A program made the position numbers and the translations under genes. From Isoetes taiwanensis (taxonomy: Eukaryota > Streptophyta > Lycopodiopsida > Isoetales > Isoetaceae), in contig JAJEKV010000080.1 in the NCBI GenBank assembly GCA_021234155.1, positions 1,988,909 through 2,052,908 of the forward strand: a stretch of 64,000 nt of DNA, in the 5' to 3' direction. This document shows positions 23,452 through 36,903 of this stretch, piece by piece. Under the pieces are notes generated by a model. The model worked only from the letters and a program-made list of their open reading frames with translations, did not search any database and had not been told where the DNA came from. The stretch's first letter is position 1; every line of letters begins with the position of its first letter.

Positions 23452-26400
23452 ATGGATGCATCCTCGATCTGGATTATACTGCTACTATTTATGGGCCCTT
23501 GTATCAATTGCTTGGTGGAGGATGAAGTGGGGATATACAACATTTTAGAACGTGGGCATGAAGAACTCGTAGATGATGGGTGTGAATCACCCTTTATGGA
23601 TGAGTTTTGTGACTCGTCAGTTGAAGCAAGCAATCTCCGATGGCCCCATCCTAAGCCTCGGCCTCCGCATCCAGGTCCTATTAGACCAACCTTTCCTACT
23701 TTCAATGTCACTGCATTTGGAGCTAAGGGTGATGGAGTTACCGATGATTCCAAGGTACATTTTCACATTATTCAATAGTATAAACAACGCAGTTATGTAT
23801 CCAAATAGAGCTTAGTTTGACATTCAGTTCTATCTTCCGCACCTTTTCAGTTAATGTATATTGTTGTCAAGCCCCAATTCCAAATCCAACTTCAATGAGT
23901 ACGTTAGTAATTTGAATCCAAAGCAAAAGAATGTATTAGAAGGATGAAAGTATGGTATTTATCTTCAAGTTAAGATTCAAGAAACATGTTATTAGTGAAG
24001 TATGCATAAAATGGATGGAAGATCTCCCTATTATAAAAATAAATGGGTTTATACTTGATGATAGATAGCACCAACTTGATACTTCTACTTGCCAAACCTA
24101 CTTTATTGGATTGCTTTGACCATTCGTTCGCCAATATCAAAGTCAAGATATTCTAAAAAATGAGCCTTTTACCAAAACCCGTTTGGGATGGCTTTACTAT
24201 TTCAGGCGTAATATTAGTCAATCTTCTAGTTAAGGCCTCTATTTAGAAATCTCCTCTTGCGTTTAGCTCATATAGTCCTCAAAAAAAATCAAAACAAAAA
24301 ATAATCCTTCCTTCTTTAAGTAAAGAAGCTACAACAGAATTCTACTAACTCAAATGTTGTGTATAACTATAGCCATCTCGTTGCATTGAAAAATTAAGGT
24401 GTCTACGGATTTTCTTAATTATTTCATCTTGGCATGAGTCCTCCACATGCTTCACTAGTCTAATGTGTGTACACTTTTACTATTTATAGAAATGTTTTTG
24501 TGATGGAGCCATAATCATAAATTGCTCAATAAAAGCATCAAAATATAACAAAACTTAAGATGATGTCTAATAAGATGTTCTAGAAAAGCAGCCTAAATTT
24601 AAGATGATGTCTAATAAGATGTTGTAGAAAAGCAGCCTTATTTCTATCATCTGGTAGTAGTATCACTTTCTTTATTTGCTTTCTTGCCTAAGATAAATTG
24701 GTTAAACTTGTTCTAGCTGTCTTCAACATTATTTGATGAAGCCTAAAATATTTAGATATATTCAGTTTAAAGATATTCTTTTTCTTGAGATCCCGTTTGG
24801 CACATAAGATACACTTATATATAGAGGGATATTCCAGAGCTTCCAATATCTGCTAATTGGACCGAACATGAATCAGTGAACTTAGTTTGACTATCTAGAA
24901 TATTTATTAATGAAGCTTAAAATATATGAATCGGTCAGATTTATTTTGGCTATCTAGAATATCTATTATTGAAGCTTAAAATACTTTTATGCAGGCGTTT
25001 TTAGATGCATGGGAATTTGCTTGTCAAGTAAATCACTCAAGATTGATTGTACCAAGCGGGCAAAGTTACCTTTTGGCACCAACAAAATTCTCCGGTCCTT
25101 GTATCAGCATGACACTTGAAGTATTAACCATAATGCTCTTGAGGGTAGTTGTTCGTCTCACATTAACTCATATGGTTTGTTTTTATGTTTAGATTGATGG
25201 TACAATACTTGCGCCGCAGAATCCTTTAAATTGGACAAATGATACTAGATTTTGGCTCGTATTTCAAAATTTAGATGGGTTCACAATTGAAGGGAATGGA
25301 ACAATTGACGGTCAAGGACAACAATGGTGGGCGGAGTCTTGTAAAGTGAATTCTAGTAATGTAAGCTTTATAGAAGATCTAATCTTCGGCTAAAAACATG
25401 ATTTGATGGGCCTAACACATTGTCATTTTGCTTGGAAGCAGCCTTGTCATATCGCTCCCACTGTAAGTCTCTTTCCTTTTTGTTATATCAATCTTCATGG
25501 TGTGATGTACATGCTTTGTGTGGATAACAAAATCGACTTCAATTTCGTGACGTTAAAACTACTATCTATCTTTCTCATATGGTATTTTTGTGAGCCTTTC
25601 ATCAAGATAGAAAATATAATGTTATTGTAGTGGGTCCTATAGTTTTTTGGTTTTCGTTAATATTCACTTCACATATATTAAAATCTTAGAATTATTAACT
25701 TCCAAGGAAAACCGATTGGCAATCTTTCATGATTTACACATACCTATGAATATGAGCTGAATTGTCCATGGAGGCGAAGAAGTTTACATAACTCAATAAA
25801 ATAGAATAGAATAGAATAGAATAGTTTTTTTAACAAAAAAAAAAAAAACAACAGCCTATTACTGTCCCTTACCATAGCTTTTTGAGGAAAAAGTCTTTAC
25901 AGTAATGAGTCTCCTGACAAATATGTAGCACAATAACAAAGGGTTCAAAGGGAATTTGCTTTGGATATATAAATGACCATACCTGACCATAGACCATGCC
26001 CCCCTAAAACAGTTGAATTTGTTATCTAATGAAAAAAAAAGAAAAGGATTTAATAGGAAAACGAATCGCATTACCCCACTGCTTGTATTGGTTAAAGTAT
26101 TCTTATTAGGACATTGAATCAAATTGGTAGAGGTTTGAGTTTCTTGTATTTCATACTGTCCAAAACCTAGGTGCAATCGTATTTCATATTGCAAAAACAT
26201 AGGTGCCCCTAGTCGTAAATGACCATAACCAAAATGAGATGTGTCAGAGGCCCCCACATCTGCAGGATCGACAGAGGTAGTTCAGGGCATACCTGGTCTA
26301 TAATACATACATGTTTTATTTAGTTGGCATAGTTGGGCACATTGATGAAGGGCCTCCATAATACGAGATGCTAGTACCTCCATAGCATACATATGTAAAA

Positions 26401-29400
26401 GCACATGTAATGGTAAGCCAAACAATATTTTGCTCGAATGGTGGCAAACACTAGGCAGATTTGAAGGGTATAGTGCTCATAATCAAATGCACTCATTTGG
26501 CAATTGCTACACATATTTTACTTTCATGCACTTCACATGCCCACCTACTAACATGTGGCAGCCTAAAGTAGAAGAGAAGATAAACAACATTTTCAACTTC
26601 CAGTGCATACCAGCTAAGATGCTTAAAATCCATGTGTCCTTGCTTGAATTGATGTGATTTATTGGTCCGACACTGTTTCTTTCTCCCTTTTGTCTTTATC
26701 TCATTTTTATTGTTAGGAAATGAATAAAACTCATCAAACATAGCCAAATAAATATCCCCCATAGAATGCACTCCTCTAAACCAGGTCCTCAATGCATGTT
26801 GTTTATTCCTTGAACTCCCATCCTCAATGCATGTTGTTTATTCTTTCAACGTTCTAAATATGACTTATGTATCGCCTTTGCTATGTTTTTGGCTTATGCA
26901 GGCTATTACAGTCTTTAAAAGCAATAATATAACAGTTAGAAATTTGAACATACAAGACAGCCAACAAATGCATCTTCAATTTGACAAATGCAATGGAGTA
27001 CGTGCTATAGGGTTGAACATTAATGCTCCATATAATAGCCCTAATACAGATGGCATACATCTTCATGAATCTATTAGAGTTCTCATTCAAAACTGCTCCA
27101 TCGCCACAGGTATAGAATACTATACTACAATAAATGAGATTGATTTACTAATCTTGTTGATCATAAGCTACTCTTTTGAGAAATTGACAATATGTTTTGA
27201 TCTACAATGGACTAAATTATGAATTTATGATTAGGTCAGACAACATATAAGAAAACACGGGTTTAATCATATGATATTTATGCTCATCTGCCAAATATTG
27301 GTTCTCGTGCACCTATGTTTGTAGTTCCCTGAACCACTCTTTTGCAGGGGATGATTGTGTTTCAATTCAAACACTAACATTTAATGTTCGGATGAAAAAT
27401 ATTACTTGTGGTCCAGGGCATGGCATAAGGTAGTTTTCTTCATGCACATGTTTAAATATTTCATTATGTTGACTTTGAGTATATGTTGATTAGTATTGGA
27501 GGCCTTGGAAAAGATGGGTCATATGCAAATGTATCAGCGGTGGTGGTGGATGGGGCTGTTTTGAATGGTACAACTAATGGATTACGAATAAAGACTTGGC
27601 AAGTAAGGCTAGTTATCCATAATTATAGCTACCTACTTAGTGTAGTTAGTAAGTTAGTTAGTAGTTTTAGCATCATACGTCATGCACCATAAGATGATAG
27701 TATATGTGCTCCATGAATAAGAATGTTGATATAACTATAAGAATTGAGTCGAATTTTTTATCATGTACATGGGTCAAATTGTACATAGAAGTCAATCCAG
27801 GAAATGCAGATTACAAAGCCTCTTAGTCATGCATATTGCTCCAAGACCTTCAGAATAGAACGTGCTAGTGCAACCACCAAAGATGTATGTAAGGGACCAT
27901 GCAATGGCTTAGGAGATGTATACTTTGCTCTGATAGCTATAAATGCTGGATAAATTTGAATCTATCCTAGTACTCCTTTCAATTTTGAGTTGATGTGCAC
28001 TTTGAGAATATCTACAAAAGTTCGCATCTTTTCATAGGCAAATGTCTAATAGACACCCATGTGACCCACAATAGTAATTCACTCCTGTAATGAACTGTCA
28101 ACCTTCAAGCTATTGGCATTCGACAGCTTATTTACGAAGCATATTTATCCAAGTGTTGCCTCAATTGAGTAAGCTTTGAAACGTTATTCACATGTATATG
28201 TTGATTAATGTTCTTCAACAGTCCCCTGAGACCTAACCTTAACGTCTTTCCTATATGCAAATAACTATTTTTAGTTTTGCCATCTTTCAAAATTAAAGTA
28301 GGTAACACAATCATTTACATCACATTGAAGAAGTATACCATCTCTTTGCAATAGAACTAGGTATAGGATTGTCAGCTTGACTTGCGGTGCATAAGTGGAG
28401 TTTTCTACACTCGTTCCAAACTACTCTATGTAAGAAATATCAACATGGGGTCAAGTAAGGTCAATCAACATTTGGAAACAATTCCTTATGGACCAATCAT
28501 AAAGCTCTACATAGCATATAGAGCTTTTCATCTCGTATTTACCCTTTTTCTAGATATAAACATTCTATGCATGACACAAGCATCCTAATGCATGGCATAG
28601 CACTGCTTCCACTAATTATCTTCAATGTGTAGCATTGCTTCCACTAATTACCTTTAGCATGTAAATTGGGATGATTTTTAGCCATCGTGAGAAACAACCA
28701 AAACTTATGTCCTGGTCAAGCTGCTTCGCATATTGTTTTTGTGATAGGGGCATGAGCTAAGGGACAACTTCATTCGCATGCAATTACTGGGAAATGATGT
28801 GATGAGTGCCCCTATGGGTGATATGGTTCTCACGATGGTCAACATAGAAGTCAAGAAAATAAAAAATAAAAGGCCCCCCCGGGGGGGGGGAGGGGGAGGG
28901 GGAGGACAAACGTGCTCTCATATTGTTGTTGAGAAGCTAGATTGATAGAGAAAAAAATCCAATCATAGGATTAAACTTATGAATGCTAATAAGGCTAACG
29001 ACCCTAGTAATAAATGATTAGATAATCCCCAAGGCCTATGAATGAATGGAACTATCATCACACAGATCAAGTTGTCCGTGGCCTGCAGGGAATACCCTGC
29101 CTCTATTTCAAATGTTATGTATGTATGCTCTTAATGTGAGCTTCATAGCATATAAGAAAAGCCTAAGCATATCTAGCATGCGATCCAGTTCTAATTTAAT
29201 CAGATGTTTCTTTCTCGTATTTAGTTTTGATTGAGACAAAGGCATGCACAAATGGTTTCATCTCTAATCATCAAGCTCTGAGGACGATCAAGATCAAAGA
29301 GCGTTACTTCGTCTGCCTTAGAAAGGGTGCATGGTCAAGTCCAGTTTTGGACCTATTGGACTGGACATGCCTATAACAAAAGGATTAATCTCAGACACAC

Positions 29401-30159
29401 CTAATCCAGTGTTCACAACGAGTGTCAGTAGATCACACCAGAATCTCGTTATAATCGAGAAATGAAGATGGGCTAAGATCTTATGAGTTGAAAGGAAGGT
29501 ACTGCATAGACCTTTTGATAGACAAGGTTCACTAACTTCTTGGACAAATGACCCATTCAGCCTATCCTCTTTATGGGGGTTTTCATAAGCCACATAGGGG
29601 ATGGTTAGCATCAAAGCATTGGTGGTGCACATCAAAATGGTAGTATCAAGTATTTTATTGGAAATATTAACTTTAAGGTGCTAATCATTGTTCTTGTTCT
29701 AGGGTGGACAAGGCCGAGCTTATGGTTTTCGATACCAAAATGTTCAAATGATAAATGTCACAAATCCAATCCTCATTGATCAATACTATTGCGACTCTGC
29801 AACACCTTGCCAAAATCAGGCAAGCTCAAATCTAATTGTCTAGATATGTTTCAAAATATAAGAAAAACTTAACACTGTTATTATATTTTGGGATCTTGAA
29901 TTTACAGACTTCTGCAGTTCAAGTGATGGGAGTGCTATATAGGAATATCACGGGTACATCATCGAGTCATGTGGCAGTGCGTTTTGCATGTAGTGATAGC
30001 GTACCATGTGAACATATTGTTCTAGAAGATGTTAGTCTTACACATAAATCTGGATCTGATGCACTTTCATTTTGTGAAAGTGCTACTGGGTTTAGCTTAG
30101 GTGATATAGTACCTCAAAGTTGTCTGACTAAACTCGAAAAAAATATGATAACAATTTGA
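23452..30159 (+). CDS. Polygalacturonase (GH28), nine exons, 461 aa
   Basis: Hydrolyses homogalacturonan in the cell wall. Exons 23452-23754, 24995-25120, 25193-25360, 25442-25462, 26902-27109, 27348-27429, 27494-27602, 29703-29819 and 29908-30159 join in frame to 1386 nt. The start ATG is followed by a hydrophobic signal (IWIILLLFMGPCINC), then a Pro/His-rich linker, then the domain start FNVTAFGAKGDGVTDDSK. All four GH28 signatures are intact: NTDG (about 254-257), GDDC (276-279), GHG (299-301) and RIK (334-336). The C-terminal Cys pairs seem present. Exon 4 is only 21 nt and encodes PCHIAPT. The intron after exon 8 has a GC donor (CAG|GCAAGC). Introns reach about 2.1 kb and hold repeats. 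Endo versus exo action cannot be decided from this. Confidence 0.93.
24556..24983. repeat. Two tandem duplications in polygalacturonase intron 1
   Basis: A 40-nt unit (taagatgatgtctaataaga and onward) occurs at 24556-24595 and 24600-24640. A second pair, tatctagaatat...gaagcttaaaata, occurs at about 24889-24924 and 24948-24983, just before the exon 2 acceptor. Confidence 0.8.
28872..28905. repeat. C-run/G-run with quadruplex potential in polygalacturonase intron 7
   Basis: The sequence is ggccccccc followed by ten G, then GGGGG blocks separated by single A. The C-run and the first G-run can pair as a hairpin, while the G blocks alone meet the simple four-tract quadruplex rule with one-base loops. 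It stands out in an AT-rich intron. Confidence 0.75.
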
Positions 30160-31033
30160 GACACATGTAATATATCTAAATCGCCTCTCCATTATGAGGA
30201 TCGGATATTTTGTAGATGCTACAATCAGCAAAGTCCTTATTATAAGACTAATATGTCTTCGCATTTGAATATGTTTATCAGGTTCTCAAAAGAGACCTGA
30301 ACACCTAAAAGTTGTAAATTGAACATATTCGACAGCCAGGAAATAGCATGACAAAACAATCAAGCATGTCCTCAACTTAAATAACTTGCAAATCATTCAT
30401 CAAAGGCACAGTACTGTAGGAAGAGTGCTGAAACAAAAGCACTTTCAATTCAAATTTTCCAAGAATAAAAATTGAAACATTTCCACTACCAGTTTGCAGC
30501 CTTATATTTAAACATTTGAAAATGCAAATCAACAAATTTCAATAGATGCATGAAACCTTGAACCATCATTAAGCTCTCTGATTTTGGCAATGCCCATATC
30601 CTTGCCATACAGGTTGTAAAACGTGTTAGAATAACTGCTCTAATGTTTTGGAACCCCAACACATTATACATGACTTCTACTTGATGGTTGCTCATGCTTC
30701 TGTTATTTTTGGTCACTGGTTATGACTTCGCTGCAATGACTCTGACTTTTATGGTATAGCTGGGCTGAATGCCTTTGCATTCACATTGATCTGCCTAGAA
30801 AGACATGCTGCCACTTTGCAGGGAAGGATGCACCTTGCTTCACTAGTGTTCTTGGTGAAGCTGCTTATAAAGAAAAGTGTTATTAGCCAAGTCATTGGAG
30901 CTAACATATTACACTGGTGGTAATTTGAACATACATATATGGGTAACAATGTTACCGCAATATAATCCAGTTCAGCATACATATATGGGTAACAATGTAC
31001 TGCAGTATAATCCAGTTCAGCATCTTCTAGTCG
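30160..31033. other. Intergenic between convergent polygalacturonase and DSCC1 genes; holds a tandem repeat
   Basis: A 46/45-nt unit (catacatatatgggtaacaa and onward) is repeated at 30930-30975 and 30976-31020, directly at the 3' end of DSCC1, probably within its 3' UTR. Nothing else coding was seen. Confidence 0.7.
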
Positions 31034-32806
31034 CTACCTCGCAGTGTACACTAGGGGTGCATCTGCTGTTGGCTGGATCTTTCTAGTGTACCTTAGAAGC
31101 ATTGCCTCCACAGATTGTCCAGGAACATGCAAATCCCTGGAAAAGTCAAGTGAGAGTATTACATTGCTTGAAACAGAAACGATGACATTTTCAATTACAG
31201 TATGCCTTATCTTACCGAAGATATGGTTCCAATTCTTGCCATTCCCACTTCGATTTTTCTTGGAACAACGCAGCAAAACGTGCAGCAGGTTTCTTTGGCA
31301 AAGAAGAGATGCTATATGGCCGTATCCAGGACTCAGACCCTAATTTCTCAATTAGAGCCTCTCCCTGTAGCCATTCAATGTTACAATGCAGTCCTGAAGG
31401 TAATTTTTGTTGCCATGTGTCAATAAAATCTTTTACCCTCCACTTTGATGCCCCAAGAAGTAATTGTCTTGCGAATTGCAGACAAACTTGCTTCTCATCA
31501 AGAGCCCATATGTTAATCTCTGAAGAATCAGCCAGGTGTCCATATGTTGTTAAACAATGTCTTACCAAGTTAGGTAAATAGCCATCACCTTCCATGACAT
31601 ACACAACTTCATCAATCGGAATCCTATCAAGAGGCCACTCATGTTGCACAGAGTTTAAAATTATCATTTCAAGCAAAGACTGCATCAACTTAGGGTCTAA
31701 GATACGCCAGTACCCATTGATCTCAACTGCAGCTAAATCCCTTAGGGCTTCTTTCAGTTGTTCTTCACTTGCTTGCACATTGTCTAGCAAATCATACCAA
31801 GAATATAAATCATTATCATGCCCTCCAGGTTCTGTCTCCCAATCTTGATCCTCAGTATATGGCCGTTTTGACAAGAGTGCCTTGAGCTTATCAAGTAGTG
31901 GGGCAACTTCTGCCAGTTCCAGATGTCCTGTTACTGTTGCAGAAGCATCAATGGTATCTTCTTTAACACCATTTATCAAGTCGTTTGGTGGAATGAGCAA
32001 TACAGTGTTTGATGTAGAGACAAACTTAATGGCATATGTAGTTTTTGAAGTGCATAAAACAGCCTCATCATCTGGTGCTCCTCTTATTGTCACCCTAACA
32101 AAGACGAAACATTTTTCTTATGAACAACCATTTATTATCATCCCCATAGTAAAAACATTCAGGAAGAACAACATGCAGAAAATCTGGCTATCTTAAGCTA
32201 ATATGCTTTCATGGCCTAAAGTCTATTTGATAGCACAGCTTGCTAGAGCCTTTAATACAATGATGAGATCTGACCTTCATACTCTTGTATATTTCTGATA
32301 TTCCTACTACCATGTGTAGACCGTGCTGAGTTCGTTGGTGACTGAAACTCCATATTAAGCAGGACTCAACTTATCTCATGATTTCATCCCAAAAAACTGA
32401 TGTCATTCAGCATTGCTCATATAAATCCCAAACCGTGCATCTATAAAGTAATGGAGAACAATATTTGCATTTCCATTATCCTTCTTCAAAATGGTGATCA
32501 TTGAGCTGTTTAGAAACTGATTTAAAAGACCTGAATTAATTGGCTAGAGAAAACCTCGAAGAAAAGACCGAAAACATGAACAAATAGCCACTGAAACTTG
32601 CTTTAGGATTTTATGTGATAAATCTTTAACACGGTGCAGATAAACGCCTTAAATGTGTGAAAAATATGTACTAACCCATTTAGAAGTATCTCTTGTAGAA
32701 CAGATTCATCCACTTCCAACAGCTTAAACTCCTCCGATCCAAAGGCCGAGCCATAGCGCACCGTCGATGGAGTGTTGAGCTTTAGATCCAGTATCTGGTG
32801 TGCCAT
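31034..32806 (-). CDS. DSCC1: Sister chromatid cohesion protein DCC1, three exons, 370 aa
   Basis: DCC1, with CTF8 and CTF18, forms the alternative RFC clamp loader that acts on PCNA at forks and supports cohesion; nuclear. Exons (minus) 32806-32676, 32094-31216 and 31136-31034 join in frame to 1113 nt, with GT-AG introns. Recognisable blocks are FKLLEVDESVLQEILLNG|VTIRG near the start, AVLCTSKTTYAIKFVSTSNT, NGYWRILDPKLMQSLLEMI, WPLDRIPIDEVV and the C-terminal SVEAMLLRYTRKIQP...VYTAR. Length is close to the family's usual 370-400 residues and no key block is missing. The start is the first ATG of a frame that opens with AHQILDLKL. Both the tandem repeat and a neighbouring convergent gene lie 3'. 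Confidence 0.93.
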
Positions 32807-32829
32807 TTGAGGACCTGAAGCGGAAAATG

Positions 32830-34420
32830 GGCGCCAGATTGGTATTTCTTATGGATGTTCAAACAAGGAGGAATATTTGAGCTGTGATTCCATATTTTTA
32901 CCAGGGTTGCCTAACCCGAGCTGCCCACTTTCCTGCGTTTCCTGAGTTTCTAGCTATGCCACGTGTCATGCCACATAGGCCAAATTGATTCTATGCCGTT
33001 ATATCTGTCTATTTTCGCATCTACGGTTAGGAAAATTAGAAAGTAAAGAAAATTCCAGTTAGCATGGTCTTCCGGAGATGCCCGCGACGGCCATATCCAA
33101 CCAACCTCGGCCATATCCGTTATCCAACCTCGGCTTCTTCTTCCCTTTTGCATGGTTACGGCAAGGCCTACAGTTTTTTTTGTAGAGTTGGTGGAAATGC
33201 AGACTAGTTCAACGTGATACAGAAGCCCCAATTTTTTCCCTTGTGTGTTTTTTTTTCAAACTCAATGGGCTGCTGAAGTCGTGAAGCTGGAGCTCCAATA
33301 CATTTTTGGCTCCACAAAGTAGATTGATTAATTGGTAAATTGCCCTCCCTTTTGTTTTAGATGTCAGATCAGAAGATACATGTAAAGCTAAGGAAGCCAT
33401 GGCATTTATGATGATCGGCATGCAGGCATGCAGTACCCTTCTTCTGGGCTCAAGTAAGCTTTAAGTATTTTGCGTTGGATTTACAAAGTGCGGCTTTGTT
33501 CCCTATCTTTCTATGAAACTTTCCTCATAGAAACTTTACATCATGCATTGGGATATTTTCATAAGACATGGCATGGCACAATGCATGTGGGATCAATAGT
33601 GCATATTCAGATAACCTTTTACAGTATTTTGAAAAGGTGATTATTTGCAGATTGTCATTAAGGCCATAACTTCATAAATATTTCCATTTATCCAGCCCAA
33701 AAAGAACTTGCTTGTTGCTTGCTTGCTGCTTGCTTGGACAGAGGCGTTCTAGTTGAAAGAACCTTCTTTTGGTAGGCAATATTACATTTAAGGTCACTTA
33801 TAACGCAACAGCAGGGCACCCATTTTTGCAAAGTAAATACAGCTCAACTTCCGGCCACTAGTTTAGGTGCAAAGCCAAGCATTTGAAGGGTCTTCTTAGA
33901 ATTGGACCAACATATAATTTCCTCTGCTAAGACATACATGTTTGGAGGGGTATTTGTTAAATTAAAATGCTCTCATTTTCTGCAGCCTTCTATCTTAGTT
34001 TTGCTTAGCTCGCCATCTGTATATTTACATCATTCTTAGCCTTTTGTTGTTTTAGACTCCATGGAGGCAGTATTTCTAAAATGCCTAGTGTAGTACATTA
34101 ATGACTGCATTTCATGGGCACAAAATATAAGTACTGTAAAATGCAATGCGTCGGCCAGGATTGCAATTGCTTGCTTTATCAGTGGTCCAACCCTAAATAT
34201 TTATCTGCTTATTACTTAATGCCACATACCACATTTTGCAGCGGTTAGTTGTTGTTTGGTTTACATCATACTACATTTTTCAGCGTCTTACTGAACATAT
34301 GACGGTCTCTGAATATCCCTAAGAAGCTTTAAACACAAGACTTCATAACTACTAGCTCAGAAGAGTTGGCTGTCTTGCCTTGTTTGAAGTGCAATTTTTT
34401 TTTTATTGCAGAATTTTTAT
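32830..34420. other. Intergenic; DSCC1 promoter side, no gene seen
   Basis: No conserved coding was found on either strand. A 16-nt palindromic motif gggttgcctaacccga at 32904-32919 recurs at 37673-37688 in the same orientation. The rest is AT-rich and unstructured by eye. Confidence 0.45.
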
Positions 34421-34429
34421 GAATTTTCC

Positions 34430-35480
34430 TAGAATTATAAGTGGGTTGATGGCATGCATATGAGGCAAGCAGAAGCAGCATATACTGGATTACTTCCCCT
34501 TCTTGTTTCAATGACTTCCTGCAGTGTAGTGCAGAAGCAATGCAAGGCCAAAAGTTGCCTGTTAAGCATCCAAGGACATGGCCTTTCTCCATTCATGATA
34601 TTACTTACCTGGCACACTTTGAATACTCCAACGATTACAAATGGAGTGAGCTGTGCATATATTCCTTACGATCGTATTGGAGATTTCATCAAGGGTGAAG
34701 AGGCCAATTGTGTACCTATCTTCACAAACGTAGCCTGCTGAAGAACGAACCTGGATCACTTCTACAACAAAAGTAGACTCGTGGATATCAAACAGTGTAT
34801 GAGCTCCATCTCAATTTTGTTATGTTTTTTCACATCTTGTCTTTATGCAACATCAACTAATTGCTGGAGATATCTGCTATGGCGATAAGCGAGGATAGAC
34901 CCAAGGCTGGTCCACGAAGTAGGCCCAACCGTCTGAACACCTCCATTAAAAGAGGTTGCCAATGTCACTTTGCTGTGAAGCGTTTATATCTAAATTTCGA
35001 TGTTGCACTTGAATCTCATATTAGCAGGTTTTGCATGTTGACAAAAACACACAACCTTGTAATCATGGGAAGTGTCTTAGGCATGCGACCAATGCTAGCA
35101 CCTAGAATATCTTACACACTTGGGCAGTGGGTTTTGTCAATGCTCTATTTATTAGGTTTATCTCCATCAGAAAATTGTACGTATCAAAGTTGTGCGGAAA
35201 AAAACACACAAGAGATGCTGCTGGTTCCAAGGATGTACTTTAACCTTGCCCGAAAGGTGAAAAAAACATTCCAATTACATGTTAATGACAAGGAAAATGT
35301 TGGCCTATAGAGAGAGCAAGCAAAATGAGGATATTATAGCTTTTTTCCATCAATTTACTCTGGGAATTCAGTCCATGTGGCAAACAGAGATGCTTATTCT
35401 TATTCAGTACTGCCACAATGGTATTACGGCACACCTAGGACAAAAGATATGAAGGGTGTGATTGTAGTGTCAGATGTTGA
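34430..35480 (+). pseudogene. MULE/FAR1-like transposase relict
   Basis: Ordered fragments in shifting plus frames are HFEYSNDYKWSELC, IPYDRIGDFIKGEEANC (about 34655-34705), SIKRGCQCHFAVKRLYL (about 34944-34994), GMRPMLAPRIS (about 35080) and VLSMLYLLGLSPSENC. From memory this is the N-terminal half of a plant MULE-type, FAR1/SWIM-like transposase, where an RGCxCHF block precedes a His-rich stretch and a LAPxIS block. Stops and frameshifts separate most blocks; the following REQAK*GYY...SVLPQWYYGTPRTKDMKG is probably further downstream sequence. The catalytic DDE region is not seen. Dead. Confidence 0.55.
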
Positions 35481-36689
35481 TTCAAATTTTCACTAACTAT
35501 TACCATGTGTAATATCCGAGCTAGGCTTAAATTTGGACTGGTCGAGTGGGTTGGTGTTCTCACATAATTTGGGAAGAGGACACACACTAGAGATATCTAC
35601 ATCTACAGTAACAAATATAATAAATTTGATATGACATAGTCTTGAAACAATAGTGGCATGGAAGTAAGAAAGCTTTTGATCGGGATGGAGACAAGACATT
35701 TGCACATCTAGTTACCAAGTAGATGATGACTAGCTTGATGCTTGTATTGCCCTTCTATATGTTTTGATAAATTTCTAAGTTTTCTTTTTGTAGGTTCTTG
35801 GTAAATTATGAACCTACAACTCTGGGGCCGCATGTCTTGATATTATATTTGTGCTCCCTTCCATGATGTTTTTCATGGTATTTGGGACATGATCCTTTTG
35901 TAAATGTGTCTCTGGTTATCAAAGGGTACCTCTTTGTGGAGGTATGATGTTCTAGGGTTTCTTAAATTTACACGTCAGGAGTATCCGGCAAGACAACAAT
36001 ATCCGGCAGGACGACTTCCTCAATGCATGTTTTCATTTCAAAGGCCAGACTTTAACTAGGCATAGGTGGTGCTAATTCAACATCAAATCGAGCTACCAAA
36101 TGCATGAATTTTTCACAAGGGCAATTTGAAGGAACGAGCCGTTGTAAGTATCCAGAGACAATCTCCACATTTGTGCCACAATGATATTGTATAGTTGGTC
36201 ATTTGGATTGATAGTCCTAAATTTTGTCGAAAAAACATACTGTATAGTTGGTCATTTGGGGTGACAAGTCCTAAATGTTGTCGCTATATTTTAATCTTTA
36301 CTCTAGCCTGCGAAAATTGCCATTAACATCTCAAACTTCTATTCTTACATTAAATTGCCATCAACATCTGAAACTTATGAAATTATTTTTTAAAAGGCCT
36401 GAAAAAATTGCCATTACCATCTCAAAGGTGAAATTGTTAGCTGAAAATTACGGCCTTCTGTAATTTGTTGTCTAAATCGATAAATGTATTCTATCATTCG
36501 TCATATTATTTATAGATCCAATTAAGTGCACACACAAAAGCAATAATGTTGGTGGAGCATGCATAAAATGAAGTGTGATACACAAGTAAAAATAAAATGA
36601 ACATAAAATGAAATGCTTCTTAAACACTTGATGAAATTTGCTGTAAGTTACTGCTTTTGTTATTTGAGGTAAAGGGGTGATGCCACCTC

Positions 36690-36903
36690 ATTTGCCACAT
36701 GGGAGGATTTGGATGTTTGGGTATCAGATGTTGCATGGCATCAACCATTAGCAATGCCGCCACTTTCATCTAACGCCACTTGTGGAGACAATGTCACATG
36801 TGGGTTTACCACCAAAAACCTCCAGCTGGACACTCACCTATTTACTAACATTACTATCTATAATGATTGGATTTTACTCGGTGTGGATGATGTAGTAGCA
36901 TAA
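36690..36903 (+). CDS. Short open frame of unknown nature
   Basis: From an ATG at 36709 to TAA at 36903 the frame gives WVSDVAWHQPLAMPPL, then CGDNVTCGFTTKNLQLDTHLF and ITIYNDWILLGVDDVVA. The composition looks like real protein and the frame also reads open upstream of the ATG (ATSFATWEDL). I recognise no family. It may be one exon or part of a relict element. Confidence 0.25.

Noticed and set aside
24556-24640. CRISPR-like repeat arrays
   Set aside because: The many two-copy repeats in the window are direct tandem duplications without regular spacers, and the DNA is plant nuclear.
31044-32196. Plus-strand frames opposite DSCC1
   Set aside because: They mirror the long DSCC1 exon and have no recognised content.
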